Shown in pieces: positions 1 to 9,007 of a DNA stretch of 64,000 nt. Numbering within the stretch: position 1 is the stretch's first letter; each line of letters opens with the position of its first letter. Below the pieces are notes generated by a model. The model made no database searches. It was not told where the DNA came from and was given only the letters and a program-made list of their open reading frames with translations. This DNA is from Candidatus Poribacteria bacterium (GTDB taxonomy: Bacteria > Poribacteria > WGA-4E > WGA-3G): NCBI GenBank assembly GCA_022821965.1, contig JAJECN010000020.1, positions 62,001 through 126,000 on the forward strand, written 5' to 3'. The translations under genes were made by a program, and so were the position numbers.

Positions 1-1
1 C

Positions 2-820
2 CTTCAACTTCGGACAGAGGTAGAAAATACTGGGTTGCGATTAGCAGCACTTGAGAATGTGCCTGTCTCATTTTACGACAAAGCGATGCTCGGTCTGCCC
101 GGTCGTGATGAACAGATTGAGAACATGGCAACGACGATTCGTAACATCGGTAAGGCGGGTGTTGAGATTTTCGGATACCATTGGATGCCCAACGAAGTCT
201 GGCGAACCTCCCGAACTACGCCGGGGAGAGGCGGTGCTGCCGTTACCAGTTTCGATATGGAGCAGGTTAAAGACGCGCCTTTAACGCACGGTCGTGTTTA
301 CAGTGAAGCCGAAATGTGGGAGAATTACGAGTACTACATGAACGCCATCCTACCCGTCGCAGAAGAGGCAGGCGTTAAACTTGCACTCCATCCCGACGAT
401 CCGCCCGTGGAATCCCTTGCCGGGGTGCCGCGTCTGTTCCGTAACTTTGAAGGCTTCAAACGTGGAATGGAAATCGCCGATAGTCCGATACATGGACTTG
501 ACTTCTGTGTCGGTTCTTGGTCTGAAATGGGACCGGGTGTCACGGATGCTATCCGTTACTTCGGCGAGCGTGATAAAATCTTCTATGTTCACTTCCGTGA
601 TGTGCAAGGGCATGTCCCCAAATTCGCCGAATCCTTCGTTAACAACGGCAATTGCGATATGTTTGATGTGATGCGGACACTCAAAGAGGTCGGCTTCACA
701 GGTTTCATGATTACTGACCACGTGCCGCATATCGTAGATGACACAGGTTGGGGACACCGGGGTCGCGCCTACGCCATCGGATACATGACAGCCTTTCTTG
801 AAATTTTGACAGCAACGTAG
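2..820 (+). CDS. Mannonate dehydratase-like TIM-barrel protein (5' truncated by window edge)
   Basis: The reading frame is open from base 2, so the true start lies upstream of the window and the N-terminus is missing. The visible part resembles UxuA-type mannonate dehydratases: an early ALENVPVSFYDKAMLG segment, then LALHPDDPP, GLDFCVGSWSEMG, FYVHFRDVQG and a late TDHVPH. These are the usual His/Asp/Cys positions at the C-terminal ends of the barrel strands. UxuA converts D-mannonate to 2-keto-3-deoxygluconate in hexuronate catabolism. The substrate here is inferred from family resemblance only. A P-loop kinase gene follows 23 bp downstream, so the two may be co-transcribed. Confidence 0.75.
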   Translation, partial: LQLRTEVENTGLRLAALENVPVSFYDKAMLGLPGRDEQIENMATTIRNIGKAGVEIFGYHWMPNEVWRTSRTTPGRGGAAVTSFDMEQVKDAPLTHGRVYSEAEMWENYEYYMNAILPVAEEAGVKLALHPDDPPVESLAGVPRLFRNFEGFKRGMEIADSPIHGLDFCVGSWSEMGPGVTDAIRYFGERDKIFYVHFRDVQGHVPKFAESFVNNGNCDMFDVMRTLKEVGFTGFMITDHVPHIVDDTGWGHRGRAYAIGYMTAFLEILTAT

Positions 821-843
821 AGGTGGAATGATCATAAATACGG

Positions 844-1506
844 ATGGCAGATCAGCAGATGTCCCAAGATGAGTTCGCAGCGTACATCGCCCAGAAAATC
901 CAAACCTGCTCTTTACAATCTCGTGCTCCACAATTGGTTGCACTAAGCGGTCCTGATTGTGCCGGAAAGTCAACCCTCGCTGTTGATGTGTGCAAGCAAC
1001 TGGATCGTCTTGATTTGACCATGCGCGTAAAATTGTTGTCAATGGATACTTTCTTAATTCCTCGACATCTTCGGACACCAAAAACGCCCGAATTCAAGGA
1101 GTATTTTGAGTGTGCTTTTGACTATCCTATGCTTGTGGAGACGCTTAAAACTGTGAGGTATCCTATGCCTTCAGTCGATCCAAACAGTGTAGCCAGGAAC
1201 ACACCTGACATTGTTCTGGTTGAAGGAGTCTTTTTGCTACGGAAAGAACTTTATCAATGGTGGGATCTTACGGTCTGGTTAGAGGTGGATGCCTCTGTGA
1301 TTATGAATCGAGCCATCAAGCGTGATAAGGAATACTTTGGTGATGAACGGACCGTGCGACGCGTTTATGAAAATAGGTGTCTGCCAGCCCAGGATTACCA
1401 TATACGTCGAGATTTACCAAAGCAAAACGCTGACATCACCGCTACGTTTGAGGAGGGGTTGTGGACAGTACAGACATCGTTAGCAGCCGATTGGTGCTGC
1501 CCTTGA
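844..1506 (+). CDS. P-loop kinase, uridine kinase-like
   Basis: A 220-residue cytoplasmic protein with a Walker A motif GPDCAGKST at residues 36-44 and a later hydrophobic strand ending in acid (DIVLVEGVFLL) that fits the Walker B/lid region of uridine kinase-like NTPases. The segment RAIKRDKEYFGDE resembles the Arg-rich lid. The ATG at 844 follows a GAGGTGG stretch near 820. Related proteins phosphorylate nucleosides or small metabolites; the substrate cannot be read from sequence. Its position after a sugar-acid dehydratase might suggest a sugar-like substrate, but that is weak inference. Confidence 0.65.
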   Translation: MADQQMSQDEFAAYIAQKIQTCSLQSRAPQLVALSGPDCAGKSTLAVDVCKQLDRLDLTMRVKLLSMDTFLIPRHLRTPKTPEFKEYFECAFDYPMLVETLKTVRYPMPSVDPNSVARNTPDIVLVEGVFLLRKELYQWWDLTVWLEVDASVIMNRAIKRDKEYFGDERTVRRVYENRCLPAQDYHIRRDLPKQNADITATFEEGLWTVQTSLAADWCCP

Positions 1507-1678
1507 AAGGTATTATCCTGATCGGGTATTAAAAAATGACACATGCTTTTAAGCCTTACTTTTTCAGCGGCGACTTCACTCTTGACACCTAATCATATGA
1601 ATCGACTCATCTAATCTAACACAATTGGTGCAATGAATTAAAAATTAAAACAATAATTACACACAGCGAGGTGCCTCC

Positions 1679-3319
1679 ATGTTCAACAGACCCCCAACAA
1701 TCGGCGAATATCTAATCAGAAAACTGGAGAGCTATGACATTGAACATATCTTCGGCATCCCCGGCGATTATGTGCTGCGGTTCTATAACCTTATTGAACA
1801 GAGTTCAATTCAGCACATCGGCATGACCCGCGAGGACGCAGCAGGCTATGCAGCGGATGCCTACGCGCGGATAAAAGGCATGGGCGCGGCTTGTGTTACC
1901 TATTGTGTCGGAGGGCTGTCGATGGTGAACGCCGTTGCAGGTGCCTACGCCGAGAAATCGCCCGTTGTTGTTATTAGCGGTGCGCCGGGCATTAGAGAAC
2001 ATGGAAAAGACGCACTGCTACACCACAAAGTCCGAGATTTCCATACACAGCAACGGATCTATGACGAGATAACCGTCGCAACGGCATTGCTTGATGAACC
2101 CTTTACTGCCTTCAATGAAATCGATCGAGTGCTTGATGCCGTGTATCGTTATAAACGTCCTGGCTACATTGAACTTCCGCGTGATATGGTCGATGTCCGC
2201 GGCACGCTCTACCAACGTCCTTCAACCGGTGGACACCTTAGCGACCCAGAGATATTGGATGCTGCCGTTGAAGAGGCTGTTGATTTCATTAATCACAGTA
2301 AAAGGCCTGTCATCCTCGCCGGTGTAGAAGTCCACAGATTCGGCTATCAAAATAAATTGCTTAGATTCGTTGAAGAAAAACGGATTCCCGTCGTTGCGAC
2401 GCTCCTCGGAAAATCGGTGATGCCGGAAGCGCACCCGCTCTACTTGGGTATTTATGAAGGGGCGATGGGCAGAAAAGAGGTTCAAGAGTTTGTTGAGGAT
2501 TCGGATTGTGTGATCATCCTCGGGGCATTCATGACGGATGTGAATCTTGGTATTTACACCGCGAACCTTGATCGCTCGCATTCTATCTATGCCACATCGG
2601 AAAAAATCTCAGTCCGCTATCATACCTATGAAGAAGTAATGTTTGATGACTTTATTGATGGCATCAATTCGCCGAAACTCCGAAGACGAAGGAAACCGAA
2701 TTTAGGATGGGCATTGCCAGATACGGAACCTTTTGAGGTCGAACCCAAGGCACCTCTAACAGTGCGTAGACTGTTCCAACATCTCAATGAATTCATCAAT
2801 GATGAATTGACGGTTATCGCTGACGTTGGTGATAGTTTATTCGGTGCTGTGGAGTTGCGAATTCATCAGCACACTAATTTTATCAGTCCTGCCTACTACA
2901 CCTCAATGGGGTTTGCAGTGCCAGCGTCCGTTGGCGCGCAGCTCAGTATGCCAAACACCCGATGTCTCGTTATCGTCGGGGATGGTGCCTTCCAAATGAC
3001 GGGCACTGAACTCTCAACAGTTGCACGTTACGGACTCAATCCGATTGTCCTTATTTTAAACAACCACGGGTATGGCACAGAACGACATCTCCTTGAGGGT
3101 TCCTTTAACGATATTGGTTCCTGGAACTATAGCTGCATGCCTACACTCTTCAGTACGGGGCGCGGATTCCATGTCCGAACCGAGGGCGAATTTGATGAAG
3201 CCATCAAAACCGCTCTTGATGAGACAGAACATTTTACCGTGATTGAAGCAGAGCTTGACAAGTTGGACACTTCACCTGCACTTGCGCGATTGGCAGAACG
3301 GATGTCTGGGGAAGTCTAA
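1679..3319 (+). CDS. Thiamine diphosphate-dependent 2-oxoacid decarboxylase (indolepyruvate/pyruvate decarboxylase type)
   Basis: The 546-residue length and layout match the PDC/IPDC family. An N-terminal PYR domain carries the cofactor-activating glutamate (E52 in MTREDAAGYAADAYAR). It is followed by a central domain and a C-terminal PP domain with the Mg-ThDP motif, beginning VGDGAFQMTG and ending LILNNHGYGTE. The HH pair typical of true pyruvate decarboxylases is not evident, though LLHHKVRDF near residue 120 is a candidate (H118-H119). Members decarboxylate pyruvate, indolepyruvate or phenylpyruvate non-oxidatively. Start chosen at ATG 1679, 8 bp after GAGGTG. It stands alone, facing the convergent isomerase gene at 3361. 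Confidence 0.8.
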   Translation: MFNRPPTIGEYLIRKLESYDIEHIFGIPGDYVLRFYNLIEQSSIQHIGMTREDAAGYAADAYARIKGMGAACVTYCVGGLSMVNAVAGAYAEKSPVVVISGAPGIREHGKDALLHHKVRDFHTQQRIYDEITVATALLDEPFTAFNEIDRVLDAVYRYKRPGYIELPRDMVDVRGTLYQRPSTGGHLSDPEILDAAVEEAVDFINHSKRPVILAGVEVHRFGYQNKLLRFVEEKRIPVVATLLGKSVMPEAHPLYLGIYEGAMGRKEVQEFVEDSDCVIILGAFMTDVNLGIYTANLDRSHSIYATSEKISVRYHTYEEVMFDDFIDGINSPKLRRRRKPNLGWALPDTEPFEVEPKAPLTVRRLFQHLNEFINDELTVIADVGDSLFGAVELRIHQHTNFISPAYYTSMGFAVPASVGAQLSMPNTRCLVIVGDGAFQMTGTELSTVARYGLNPIVLILNNHGYGTERHLLEGSFNDIGSWNYSCMPTLFSTGRGFHVRTEGEFDEAIKTALDETEHFTVIEAELDKLDTSPALARLAERMSGEV

Positions 3320-3323
3320 AGGC

Positions 3324-3337
3324 AGGCGATAAATCGC
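3324..3337. repeat. Small stem-loop between convergent genes
   Basis: GGCGATAAATCGCC is a 6-bp inverted repeat with a 2-nt centre, lying five bases after the decarboxylase stop. No T-run follows on either strand, so it is not a convincing intrinsic terminator. It may be a remnant of a dispersed palindromic repeat. Confidence 0.3.
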
Positions 3338-3360
3338 CCTACTACAAGCCAGTGCGTTTC

Positions 3361-4161
3361 CTACAGCGCAGCAATTTTCTCACGTAAGAATCCGGTGCAA
3401 TAAGGCACCTGCTCTTCCGACAAGCCGTGCAGCACAACAGCACCTTCATAACCGCTTTCCTTTAGCAGACCCAGATACTGATCGTAATCCAGCAATCCTG
3501 TCCCAGCAGCGAGGTGTCCTGCCTGCCCGTCGCGATCCAAGTCTTTCCCGTGCGCAAGCGCGATGTCATCGCCGAGCAGTGCGAACGCTTCATCAAGGAT
3601 TTCTTTCATTTTCGGCAGTTCGCCTTTGTGGAAGATATTCGCACCGTCTATACACACCTTCAGGTAGGGTGATTGCATCTCATCAAGCAGCCGCCGCGCT
3701 TTCTGCGCAGAATCGACCACGTTTGCCACTTCAGGTTCGAGTGCGAGTGTCACCTCGTATTCTTCCGCTACTTCCAGTGCCTGTTTCATGGATTCAACGA
3801 GATCGCGCCACGCCTCCGGTGTATTGTTATCCCGGTGGGCGCGCCACATGCTGTCCGGGTCACGTGAACCGGTGCAGATCGTAATTACCGATGTCCCCAT
3901 CGGCGCGCATTGCGCTGCGACAGAACGCAACATCTGTAAACCGGCGTGGCGTTTCTCAACGTCCGGATCAATCATGTTATAGGTGCCTCCAAGTGCCGAG
4001 ATTGTAATCTGTCGGTCGTCTATCTCCTTGCGAACCTCCGCAAGCGACAGCCCGGCAGGCACATGATATTGTAAATGATGGACATTGTGTTCCACAATAG
4101 CATCCAAGGTCGCACCGAGTGTTTTCCGACGAATTGTCCCAACCATAAGTCCAACGTGCAT
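3361..4161 (-). CDS. Sugar phosphate isomerase/epimerase-type TIM-barrel protein
   Basis: A 266-residue xylose-isomerase-like (AP endonuclease 2 superfamily) protein. Barrel features visible are an early MHVGLMVGTIRR strand, VTLALEPEVANVV with a catalytic-type Glu, LKVCIDGANIFH, IALAHGKDLDRDGQ and a terminal GAVVLHGLSEE. Those acidic and His residues usually bind a divalent metal. Family members isomerise or epimerise keto-sugars and inositol derivatives, or process oxidised glucosides; the substrate is unknown. Start at 4161 is supported by AGGAG just upstream on the minus strand. It converges on the ThDP decarboxylase gene with a 41-bp gap. Confidence 0.7.
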   Translation of the reverse strand: MHVGLMVGTIRRKTLGATLDAIVEHNVHHLQYHVPAGLSLAEVRKEIDDRQITISALGGTYNMIDPDVEKRHAGLQMLRSVAAQCAPMGTSVITICTGSRDPDSMWRAHRDNNTPEAWRDLVESMKQALEVAEEYEVTLALEPEVANVVDSAQKARRLLDEMQSPYLKVCIDGANIFHKGELPKMKEILDEAFALLGDDIALAHGKDLDRDGQAGHLAAGTGLLDYDQYLGLLKESGYEGAVVLHGLSEEQVPYCTGFLREKIAAL

Positions 4162-4293
4162 AAGTCTCTCCTATCAATCAAGAATCATCTAAATCGCGGA
4201 TTTTCACAGATAAATATTCAATGCGGATAAAGAATTTTATAAATTGCCATCTTTAATCAAATAGGTGCCGCATTCATATCGGTTTCTTCTTAC

Positions 4294-4314
4294 CTGACGA
4301 CTGATAACCGAAAA
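4294..4314. repeat. Heptanucleotide array (3 units)
   Basis: CTGACGA, CTGATAA, CCGAAAA run in exact 7-base register in a non-coding gap. They resemble the arrays at 6102, 9788, 35068 and 63049. Individually short and degenerate; noted because the period recurs in other spacers. Confidence 0.4.
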
Positions 4315-4508
4315 CTATATCGCGATTATACAACACAAGGGATCAGATGGCAAGAAAAAGTTTTCTGTTGGGCAAGCACAAGACATGCCCCTACAAACTT
4401 GTCTGGGAAGGACCTCTTTTATGTTTCACCATAGGTCAGGACTATTTAGTTTTATAGTTTGGGAACTCATTTTCAATAGCTGCCCTGCTGCCTGTATACT
4501 GAGAACCC

Positions 4509-4569
4509 TTGTAGCATAGACTGTTAGTCTGTGCGTGTATAGGGCGCAAACTAAAAGTTTACGCTACAA
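4509..4569. repeat. 61-bp inverted-repeat element, MITE- or REP-like
   Basis: The segment is bounded by TTGTAGC (4509-4515) and its exact complement GCTACAA (4563-4569). Inside are two smaller palindromes: AGACTGTTAGTCT and AAACTAAAAGTTT. It lies in the 500-bp gap 4162-4674 between divergent genes, upstream of the promoter at 4611. Apart from this, the heptad array at 4294 and the promoter, I see nothing else in that gap. No second copy was noticed in the window. Confidence 0.45.
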
Positions 4570-4610
4570 AAGAGAAAACTAAATGACCCCGCACCACAGG
4601 TGTCCTAATC

Positions 4611-4639
4611 TTGACATTTTAATGGGTTCGTGATACGAT
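4611..4639 (+). promoter_or_regulatory. Sigma-70-type promoter for the 4675 gene
   Basis: TTGACA (4611-4616), 17-base spacer, TACGAT (4634-4639). The -10 box lies downstream of an in-frame GTG at 4630, which rules that codon out as the start and supports ATG 4675 behind GGAGG at 4659-4663. Confidence 0.65.
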
Positions 4640-4674
4640 GTTTTCATTCAGCAAGAGTGGAGGTATCGTTTCTG

Positions 4675-6096
4675 ATGAACCCGGAAGCAATTATAAACAA
4701 AATATGCAACGCTATTGATCTGATGATCGAAAGCAGTAAGCCATACAAAGGGCTGTTCCCCTCCATTGTGCATCCACAGACGGGTGAGATGCTAACGGAA
4801 AAACCGACGAAGATTCCGGGACAGCGGAATGGGGACCGGGCGCACCTCGGTTCTAACTTGATCCACGATGAGCCATTACTCTGCACGATGAACGTGCTCG
4901 CTGAAACTGAATCGAAACCGGAATACGTTGAAGTTGTGGATCGGTATTTGGCGCACTTTGCTCAGAATTGCACGAATACGACAACAGGATTGTTTCCTTG
5001 GGGTGAGCATTCATTTTGGCAGCTCATTGAGGAACGGGTCGGGTGTTCGCGAAATCCAGAGGGTGGTGCTGCAATTCACGACCATCTGCGTAAGGTCCCG
5101 CTCTGGCTCTGGCAAAAATTGAATACGTTCAGCCCCGCCTGTGTCCAAAGTTTCGCCGATGGATTGGAGTATCATTGGACCGAGGGGGACGGGCTTGAAT
5201 ACATCCGTCATGCGAATATCGACACAAAAGCACATCTCGGTCGCGGGGGTCGCGCATGCGATTTTCCGCGGCACTCAGGTTTTTACATCTTCGATTTAGC
5301 GTTCGCGTGGACGCAAGACCAGCGTCCTGAAACCCTTCAACAGATTCAGAACTATACCGATTACTGGTGGGAAAAACGGGATGACCATGGGCTTTTGCGT
5401 ATTGAGAGTCGCTCACCAAAGGAAGATGAACGTTTTTTTGACAATAACGCTCCCACACAAACGCTCTCATTAGGAATCAGTCTACTTGAATCTGCAACAT
5501 TGATAGAATCACTTCTACCCGAATTGGCAGATCGGATGCGGCAATACGGCTCGGTTTACATTGATGGGTTTCTCGCTGCCCCGCATAATCTTGAAACTCG
5601 TGAGTTTATTAGTTTATGCCAGTGCAAGACGAATCGAATTGTTGAACGTATGTCCGCATGGGGGAGCGTTTACGGTGCTGGGACTTCCTGCAGCACGGGG
5701 GTGCTCTGTCTTGCTGGTTGGCGATTGACGCAGAATGGAAAATTGATGGCGTACGCACGTGCTGTTGGCAGAACCTATCTTGATGAGGAATTTCCGGTTG
5801 ACCAAGTTCACGCGGATGGGTTCAAGATTCCTGCATCGGATGCCGGTCTTACGCTTGAGTTGTTCGCGGATCTCTATGACATTACCGGTGAATCGGTGTG
5901 GTTGGAAGGCGGCGTTGAACTGGCAGAAACGGTGCTGGACGTTTATTTTCCAGAAACGCTTCCATACGGCGCATCAGGGATTGACTGGTATGAATCACAG
6001 ATGGGAGCAGCGTTTTTGATTCACGGTTTAGCACGAGTGGCACTCTTATCACGTTCCCAAACCTGTCCGCTCGCACCTAATTACACGGCGCGATAG
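4675..6096 (+). CDS. Helical-toroid (six-hairpin glycosidase-like) protein, function unknown
   Basis: A 473-residue protein without a signal peptide. It is rich in Trp/Tyr/His and in amphipathic helices separated by short loops, as in (alpha/alpha)6-barrel glycosidases and lyases. Segments such as TGLFPWGEHSFWQ, YIRHANIDTKAHLGRGG, RHSGFYIFDLAFAW, SVYGAGTSCSTG and GIDWYESQMGAAFLIHG give that impression. I do not recognise a specific family or catalytic pair. Members of such folds hydrolyse or isomerise uronic acids and sugars. The start at ATG 4675 is set by GGAGG 11 bp upstream and by the promoter overlapping the longer frame. It forms its own transcription unit. Confidence 0.6.
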   Translation: MNPEAIINKICNAIDLMIESSKPYKGLFPSIVHPQTGEMLTEKPTKIPGQRNGDRAHLGSNLIHDEPLLCTMNVLAETESKPEYVEVVDRYLAHFAQNCTNTTTGLFPWGEHSFWQLIEERVGCSRNPEGGAAIHDHLRKVPLWLWQKLNTFSPACVQSFADGLEYHWTEGDGLEYIRHANIDTKAHLGRGGRACDFPRHSGFYIFDLAFAWTQDQRPETLQQIQNYTDYWWEKRDDHGLLRIESRSPKEDERFFDNNAPTQTLSLGISLLESATLIESLLPELADRMRQYGSVYIDGFLAAPHNLETREFISLCQCKTNRIVERMSAWGSVYGAGTSCSTGVLCLAGWRLTQNGKLMAYARAVGRTYLDEEFPVDQVHADGFKIPASDAGLTLELFADLYDITGESVWLEGGVELAETVLDVYFPETLPYGASGIDWYESQMGAAFLIHGLARVALLSRSQTCPLAPNYTAR

Positions 6097-6101
6097 ACGT
6101 T

Positions 6102-6122
6102 CTGAAAACGAAAACCGAAACA
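6102..6122. repeat. Degenerate heptanucleotide array
   Basis: CTGAAAA, CGAAAAC, CGAAACA follow each other at 7-base spacing just after the stop of the preceding gene. Degenerate relative to the clear arrays at 9788 and 63049. Confidence 0.3.
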
Positions 6123-6143
6123 GAATACTTACGCATCCGTATT

Positions 6144-6421
6144 AGGAAATTTGGCAAACGCACCATAAATATCAATTTTAGGAAAATAGACGTGTTTTTC
6201 TTTGAGATACAGAGTTCTGAAATCAAGATGCCTCACGTATCAGGTAAAAGTGTGGGAGAAATCCTCGCTCTTTAGTCCCGTAGGGACGGCATGTTTATAG
6301 GAATGCGCCTCCTCCATTTCCTAAGCCCTGTAAGGGCGGTATGTTTATTACATCCGTTATAAAATCCTGCGAAAATCCCTAAATTGACACCTATGGAAAA
6401 TTTGACAAATGCACCAATAAT
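6144..6421. repeat. Non-coding segment bounded by imperfect direct repeats and holding two copies of a stem-forming repeat
   Basis: Outer direct repeats: a 27-base stretch starting AGGAAATTTGGCAAACG (6144-6170) and its relative GGAAAATTTGACAAATG plus CACCAATAAT (6395-6421). Between them two related units lie 50 bp apart: TAGTCCCGTAGGGACGGCAT...TATAG (6273-6300) and AAGCCCTGTAAGGGCGGTAT...TATTA (6323-6350). Each has a GTCCC/GGGAC or GCCCT/AGGGC stem. The gap 6097-6520 has no plausible gene otherwise. Confidence 0.5.
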
Positions 6422-6520
6422 GCACATAAAATTATTGACATCATTGATTCAGATCAACAGATTTAGGAAGTTATCAAAACCGTCTCGGCACGGGTAAGTT
6501 GGTATCAAACGAGGGTTCCC

Positions 6521-8806
6521 ATGCAAGATATCCGCAAATCACCAGAATATCAGCGATGGCGCAGAGAAGTCAGACATCGTGATGAAAATACATGTCGTAT
6601 ATGTGCCGTGCAGCGCAACCTCCATGTACACCACATAAAACCTTTGGAAAAGTACACTGAATTCGCTACCGACCTTGACAATGGCATAACGCTGTGTGGA
6701 AACTGCCACGCTTTTTTGAGTGGGAAAGAAGAAAACACCAACCTCCAGACGATTACTGAAGCGCTTACAGGTCAACAGGATATGCGAACTGCTGAGCAGT
6801 TAAAGCGGCTTAACAGTAAGTTTTCTGCCTATTTGGAGGACCTTTTAAAATCAGAAGATCAGGACGCTGTGAACAATGCTGTTCACAAAATGTTTGTCCA
6901 CCTCCAAATCTACCCAGATTCACTTGACCAATTTCTACACCTTATTGAATATATCTTGAGTAGTGAGAAAGGATTTGAGAATCAGTTTGCCAGACAGATA
7001 GCGATTGAAACTCTTAAAAATCACTCAAACAAGACAGCATCAGAGATTATTAGCAAATATGAAACTTCGTGGAATTATCAAGATGGTAAGAATGCATATT
7101 TGCGAGGGAACTACACTACAGCATTGGAGGAATTTGAGCCACTTGCTGAAAGCGGACATACTGAATCCCAATACTACTTAGGTGTGATTTACGAGGAGGG
7201 TAAAGGTGTTGTTAAAGACGCTACGGCAGCTATTAAATGGTATCTAAAAGCCGCACAACAAGGGAATAAGGATGCCCGTACTCGGCTTGAACGGATCTAC
7301 GCGAAGCGTAGAGACACTCGGGAAAAAGATGAAAATGCTTTACAAGAAACATCCTTAACGCGTCAAAGTTTTTTTCAAAGACTCTCTTCAATAGGCATAG
7401 AGTTATGCTTATCCGCACTTGAAACTTACGATGTGCGGATTGAAATTAAGGACAGTAGATTTACGTTGTTAGATATAGAAAGGTCATCCGGGTCTCCTGT
7501 GTCAGGATCTTCAGGTGTGTCAGCACCTTTAAATACGATCTTTGATGAAAAATTGGAAACAGAATCAGATCCGTCAGAAGCATATAGTCAGTTGAGCGGC
7601 GAGGTTTTCTTAACCCAAGAAGATATTCCTATCCTCAGAGCGTTCTTAGCTGGTATTAAAGCGGATGTTTTCGTGAACGCTCCTACAGTTTTTGCTCGTG
7701 TCAAAGAGAAACTTGATGTCGCAAAGAAAATATATTATGAAGCTCATAATGAACTTACCGAGTTTCAGGCACAAACTGCTGGACTTTGGAATAAGGAGAT
7801 AGAACTTTGGCGCGATGAAATCGAACTTGAAGGTAACAAATGGGATAGAAAAGTATTGAATAGAAAAATATCGGACGGTGAAATAATTGACTATTTGAGA
7901 CGTGAACTTTCTTTTCAGACACATCCAGAAGATATAATATACGATTATAATCAGAAAATAGATGGTTTTTTAGAGGCACTCCACCGATTAGAGGAAAGGA
8001 CACGAATAGAAAATACCTGGCAACCAAAAGAAGATAGTGAACTCGATGAACTACTACGAGAAAGCAGACTATGTGAGTGTAACGTTTGCCAAATCATAAG
8101 AGATGAACTCAATGAATTGCTACGAGAAAGTGGATGGACTCATGAAGACGATGAGGAAGTACAAAAACTGAACTTTACCAAACAGATAGAGAAACTGAAT
8201 GAGCATCCGATAAACCAACATGCAAAAGAAATATTGGAGGAACTGGCACCGACATATTATGAGCTGAACCAAGAGTTGCGGCCCAAGATCACGGAGGATA
8301 AGAAGAATATAGACATAGAGTACGGTATATCACCTTGGTGGGGATTAGACGTGATTATACTTCTAGAGTGGGTAGAGTGGGCGGAAACACATAGCCCAAT
8401 CCATTTAGAAAACAAGGTGGGCATCCTCCAGATACCAAAAACGGAGTTGGGATGGGAAGAAATGTATGAGGAGACATTACCTACGATGTTTGAAATATCT
8501 TATCACCTGAGATGGCTGGCCGAACCTCTCTGGGAACCAGATCAACAGCCGAAGGATGTGTTGGACAGACTTTGTGGAAAACACCGACCAGTGTGCCAAG
8601 AATTGGAACAGACGAGGGAAAATTTTCGTAAATTATATGGAGACGAAGCCGTACAGGTGTCTCAAGGAAGCCTATCAGAGGATATTGTGACTTTTCTCAC
8701 TGAACCCGATCCGGAAGAAGCAGTAAATACACTTAAAAGACTGCTCAGAACGGCAGCTACAGGAATGTGGCAGCGATACAGTCCGATTTTCTATCCATAC
8801 ATGTAA
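6521..8806 (+). CDS. HNH endonuclease domain fused to Sel1-like repeat and a long acidic C-terminal region
   Basis: 761 residues. The N-terminus is a clear HNH nuclease: C25xxC28, the HH pair in VHHIK (37-38), Asn54 in LDNGITLC, and C59xxC62-H63. All zinc and catalytic positions look intact. Residues about 186-262 carry a Sel1/TPR-type repeat (ALEEFEPLAESGHTESQYYL, GVIYEEGKGVVKD, AAIKWYLKAAQQGN). The rest, about 490 residues, is charged, Trp-rich and predicted helical, and I cannot assign it. There is no signal peptide. A nuclease head joined to a protein-interaction module suggests a defence or DNA-processing effector; that is inference. The gene stands alone, without a methylase or obvious partner nearby. 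Confidence 0.7.
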   Translation: MQDIRKSPEYQRWRREVRHRDENTCRICAVQRNLHVHHIKPLEKYTEFATDLDNGITLCGNCHAFLSGKEENTNLQTITEALTGQQDMRTAEQLKRLNSKFSAYLEDLLKSEDQDAVNNAVHKMFVHLQIYPDSLDQFLHLIEYILSSEKGFENQFARQIAIETLKNHSNKTASEIISKYETSWNYQDGKNAYLRGNYTTALEEFEPLAESGHTESQYYLGVIYEEGKGVVKDATAAIKWYLKAAQQGNKDARTRLERIYAKRRDTREKDENALQETSLTRQSFFQRLSSIGIELCLSALETYDVRIEIKDSRFTLLDIERSSGSPVSGSSGVSAPLNTIFDEKLETESDPSEAYSQLSGEVFLTQEDIPILRAFLAGIKADVFVNAPTVFARVKEKLDVAKKIYYEAHNELTEFQAQTAGLWNKEIELWRDEIELEGNKWDRKVLNRKISDGEIIDYLRRELSFQTHPEDIIYDYNQKIDGFLEALHRLEERTRIENTWQPKEDSELDELLRESRLCECNVCQIIRDELNELLRESGWTHEDDEEVQKLNFTKQIEKLNEHPINQHAKEILEELAPTYYELNQELRPKITEDKKNIDIEYGISPWWGLDVIILLEWVEWAETHSPIHLENKVGILQIPKTELGWEEMYEETLPTMFEISYHLRWLAEPLWEPDQQPKDVLDRLCGKHRPVCQELEQTRENFRKLYGDEAVQVSQGSLSEDIVTFLTEPDPEEAVNTLKRLLRTAATGMWQRYSPIFYPYM

Positions 8807-8919
8807 ATTTTGCCGGACACTAATGATCCGCTTGGCAATATTGGATATCCCGTTTAATCTTCCAAAAGTCTCATAGATTACATTAACCAAATAGAAAACT
8901 GGATACCCCTAAATTTGGG

Positions 8920-8948
8920 TTGAATTGCATATACATCTGTCCTATAAT
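8920..8948 (+). promoter_or_regulatory. Sigma-70-type promoter for the 9008 gene
   Basis: TTGAAT (8920-8925), 17-base spacer, TATAAT (8943-8948), 60 bp before the start codon. Confidence 0.6.
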
Positions 8949-9007
8949 GCTGTCATGAATTTAGAACAACATCATTCCACACCTACAAAAAATATGAAAG
9001 GAAAATT

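Noticed and set aside
350-1081. 243-codon frame on the minus strand
   Set aside because: It overlaps the dehydratase-like and kinase genes, both of which show clear family motifs; an antisense shadow frame.
6273-6350. Two similar units considered as a CRISPR array
   Set aside because: Only two imperfect units, 50 bp apart, with internal symmetry and no cas genes nearby.
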